NCBI GenBank assembly: GCA_021850345.1
Contig: JAJZMN010000005.1
Location: forward strand, 1 to 11,101
Source: Actinomycetes bacterium
Lineage (GTDB): Bacteria > Actinomycetota > Acidimicrobiia > Acidimicrobiales > RAAP-2
Direction: 5' to 3'
Length of the DNA: 11,101 nt
Within the stretch, counting starts at the first letter, position 1; every line of letters starts with the position of its first letter. Shown in pieces: positions 9,045-11,101 of the stretch. The notes below the pieces were generated by a model. The model was not told the DNA's origin. It saw only the letters and a program-made list of their open reading frames with translations, and made no database searches. Both the position numbers and the translations under genes were made by a program.

Positions 9045-11030
9045 TCAGGACGGCCGGGACGACGGGCCGCCCACGAGCTCGAAGGCCTCCCACATCGCCG
9101 CATAGCGCCCGCCGAGCTCGAGCAGCTCGTCGTGCGTGCCGGCCTCCGCCACCTCGCCGCCGTGCAGGACCACGATGCGGTCGGCCGTGCGGGCCGTCTG
9201 GAGCCGGTGGGCGATGAGCACGGTGGTCCGGTCCCTCGTCACCTCGCGCACCGCCGCGGCGACCCTCGCCTCGGTCGGAAGGTCGAGGTTGGACGTGGCC
9301 TCGTCGAGGAGGAGGACCGCGGGCTCGACCAGCTGCGCGCGGGCGAGCGCGACCAGCTGGCGCTGCCCCGCGGAGAGGGAGCGCCCCCGCTCGGAGAGCA
9401 CGTGGTGGTAGCCGCCGGGCAGCTGCGCGATGAACTCGTGCGCGCCGACGGCCCGGGCCGCCCGCTCGACGGTTGCGTCGTCGGCGTCGGGCCTGCCGTA
9501 GGCGATGTTGTCCCGAACGGTCCCCGAGAAGAGGAAAGCCTCCTGGGGGACGTAGCCGAGCTGGTGGCGATATTCGTCGAGAGACACGCCGCGCAGGTCG
9601 TGCCCGTCGACGGCGACCGCGCCCTCGTCGGGGTCGTAGAAGCGCGCGATCAGCTTCATCACCGTCGACTTGCCCGCGCCGGTCTCGCCGACGAGGGCGA
9701 CCGTCTCACCCGGCGCGACGCCGAGCCCGACCCCGCGCAGGGCCTCCGGCGGCTTCCTCGCGGCGGCGTCCGCGGTGACGAGGAGCTTCGGGTCGGCCGG
9801 TCCTCGCCGGCGGCGGGGCGTGATGCCCGGACGGTTGGGTGAAGAGGGATAGGAGAATCGGAGGCCGTCGAGCTCGAGGTCGCCTTCGAGCCGGCCGATC
9901 GGTTGGGGGGTGGCCGGGTCCGGCGTCCGGGTGTCGATCCGCATCAGCTCGGCGATCCTCGCCACCGAGACGCGCGTCTGCTGCCAGGCGTCGAACACCT
10001 GGGACAGGCTCTGGATCGGCGAGAAGAACATGTCGATGTAGAGGAAGAAGGCGATGAGCGCGCCGGTCGTGAGGTGACCCGAGGCCACCAGCTGCGCGCC
10101 GACTCCGAGGACGATCACCTGCGCTGCGCCCGCCAGGAGCTGGATGAAGGGGAAGTAGGTCGAGACCAGTCGTTGTGCGCGGACCCGGGACTCGAGGTAG
10201 TCCCCGCCGAGGCGGTGGAACCGCGCGCGGGTGGCATCCTCGTGCACGAACGTCTGCGCCTCCCGTACCCCGGCGAGGCTCTCCTGGAAGTCCGCGTTGA
10301 CGATCGCGATCCGCTCGCGCGCCTGGTCGTACAGCACGGCGGCCTTTCGCCGGAAGACCACGGTCGCGGCTGCGAGCGGGACCACGACCGAGAGCGTCCA
10401 CAGCCCGAGCTCGGGGTTCATGACCACCAGCGCGATGCCCACCCCGACAAAGGTCACCATCGCGACGAGGGCGGACAGCACCCCGTTCTCGATGAGCGAC
10501 TCGAACTGGTCGACGTCGGTCGTCATGCGGGTCATGATCCGGCCCGCCATCTCGTTCTCGTAGTAGTCGAGGGAGAGGCGCTGCAGCTGCGCCCAGATCC
10601 GGACCCGGAGCGACAGCATGATGCGCTGCGCGGTGCGCCCGGTGACGAAGGTCTCGGCGACCTGGTCGAAGAGGTCTGCGAGGGTGATCGCGAAGTAGAC
10701 GCCCGCCGCGAGGAAGAGGACCGCTGCGGAACGCGCGGTCACGCCCGCGTCGATGCCGGTCTTGACCAGGATCGGGCCGGCCAAGCTCGCGACCGCGTCG
10801 ACGACCACGAAGACGAGCCCGAGAAGGAGCGGCCATCGGAACTCGTAGAAGAGGGTGGCGAGGTGGAAGTTGCGGTCCTGGTGCGTTTCGCGCTCGAGGT
10901 CGACTTGGGCGGCGTCACGGACGGGACGCAAGGCGGCCACGCGTGCCAGGAGCTCGGGGGTGGGGACCAGGCTCATCCGCCAGCCCCCGCCGCCGCCACC
11001 GAGGCCCGGGCCGATGCTCGTCGCGCGCAT
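9045..11030 (-). CDS. ABC exporter half-transporter (fused membrane and ATPase domains)
   Basis: This protein of at least 661 residues fuses a six-helix exporter domain (about 65-345) to one ATPase domain (about 385-655). It would act as a dimer exporting lipids, drugs or peptides. The membrane part has the type-1 exporter features GRIMTRMTTDVDQFE and LAGVREAQTFVHE. The ATPase carries the A-loop (Y394), Walker A GETGAGKST (448-456), Q-loop GYVPQEAFLFSG, signature LSAGQRQ (552-558, Ala in place of the usual second Gly), Walker B LLLDEA with catalytic E577, and the H-loop IAHRLQTA. About 28 extra residues, including PRRRRG, sit between the A-loop and Walker A. The ATG at 11028-11030 lacks a ribosome site, and the frame stays open to the window edge. 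The start may therefore be outside, or at the internal ATG 10974-10976, which follows a Gly-rich run. A partner subunit could lie beyond the edge, as in actinobacterial paired exporters; this cannot be checked here. Confidence 0.92.
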   Translation of the reverse strand: MRATSIGPGLGGGGGGWRMSLVPTPELLARVAALRPVRDAAQVDLERETHQDRNFHLATLFYEFRWPLLLGLVFVVVDAVASLAGPILVKTGIDAGVTARSAAVLFLAAGVYFAITLADLFDQVAETFVTGRTAQRIMLSLRVRIWAQLQRLSLDYYENEMAGRIMTRMTTDVDQFESLIENGVLSALVAMVTFVGVGIALVVMNPELGLWTLSVVVPLAAATVVFRRKAAVLYDQARERIAIVNADFQESLAGVREAQTFVHEDATRARFHRLGGDYLESRVRAQRLVSTYFPFIQLLAGAAQVIVLGVGAQLVASGHLTTGALIAFFLYIDMFFSPIQSLSQVFDAWQQTRVSVARIAELMRIDTRTPDPATPQPIGRLEGDLELDGLRFSYPSSPNRPGITPRRRRGPADPKLLVTADAAARKPPEALRGVGLGVAPGETVALVGETGAGKSTVMKLIARFYDPDEGAVAVDGHDLRGVSLDEYRHQLGYVPQEAFLFSGTVRDNIAYGRPDADDATVERAARAVGAHEFIAQLPGGYHHVLSERGRSLSAGQRQLVALARAQLVEPAVLLLDEATSNLDLPTEARVAAAVREVTRDRTTVLIAHRLQTARTADRIVVLHGGEVAEAGTHDELLELGGRYAAMWEAFELVGGPSSRPS

Positions 11031-11101
11031 GGCCGCGGCGGCCGTGGTCGGCGCGGGCGGCCGCTGGGCGCCCGGGGTGGGCTGCGGTGCGGCTGGTGTG
11101 C

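Overview
The window is very GC-rich (strong G/C third-codon bias). It carries genes typical of Actinomycetota: an F420-dependent luciferase-like oxidoreductase, an MmpL-type exporter, a TetR regulator with what looks like a leaderless promoter, and GTG starts. An Acidimicrobiia- or Thermoleophilia-like actinobacterium would fit, but no marker in the window fixes the lineage. I found no rRNA, tRNA, insertion sequence, integrase or CRISPR array. All gene assignments come from reading motifs, not from database searches.

Layout, left to right. A YihY/BrkB membrane protein (33-1127, +) has a start that may lie outside the window. It is followed by a 31-bp-period direct repeat and an apparent fragment of a MerR-type regulator (about 1169-1291, +). 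Facing these is an unusual soluble protein (1334-2104, -) that joins a KH-like RNA-binding fold, five 7-residue repeats and a PASTA domain. Next comes an efflux module: an MMPL exporter (2291-4525, -) is divergent from a TetR regulator (4639-5421, +), which overlaps a 14-TM MFS drug-efflux permease (5418-7184, +) by 4 bp. The 113-bp divergent region holds two TetR-like operators placed over both promoters, so one repressor could control both pumps. A compact MscS-like channel (7186-7974, -) converges on the MFS gene with 1 bp between stop codons. An F420-dependent oxidoreductase (8071-9000, +) and an ABC exporter half-transporter (9045-11030, -, possibly extending past the right edge) close the window.

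The common theme is the cell envelope: five of the eight intact genes encode integral membrane proteins, three of them exporters. Two features stand out. The first is the KH-PASTA protein. The second is that four neighbouring genes carry in-frame tandem minisatellites (periods 18, 21, 21 and 15 bp), three of them in terminal tails and one in an inter-domain linker. Every period is a multiple of three, so copy number could change without breaking the frame.
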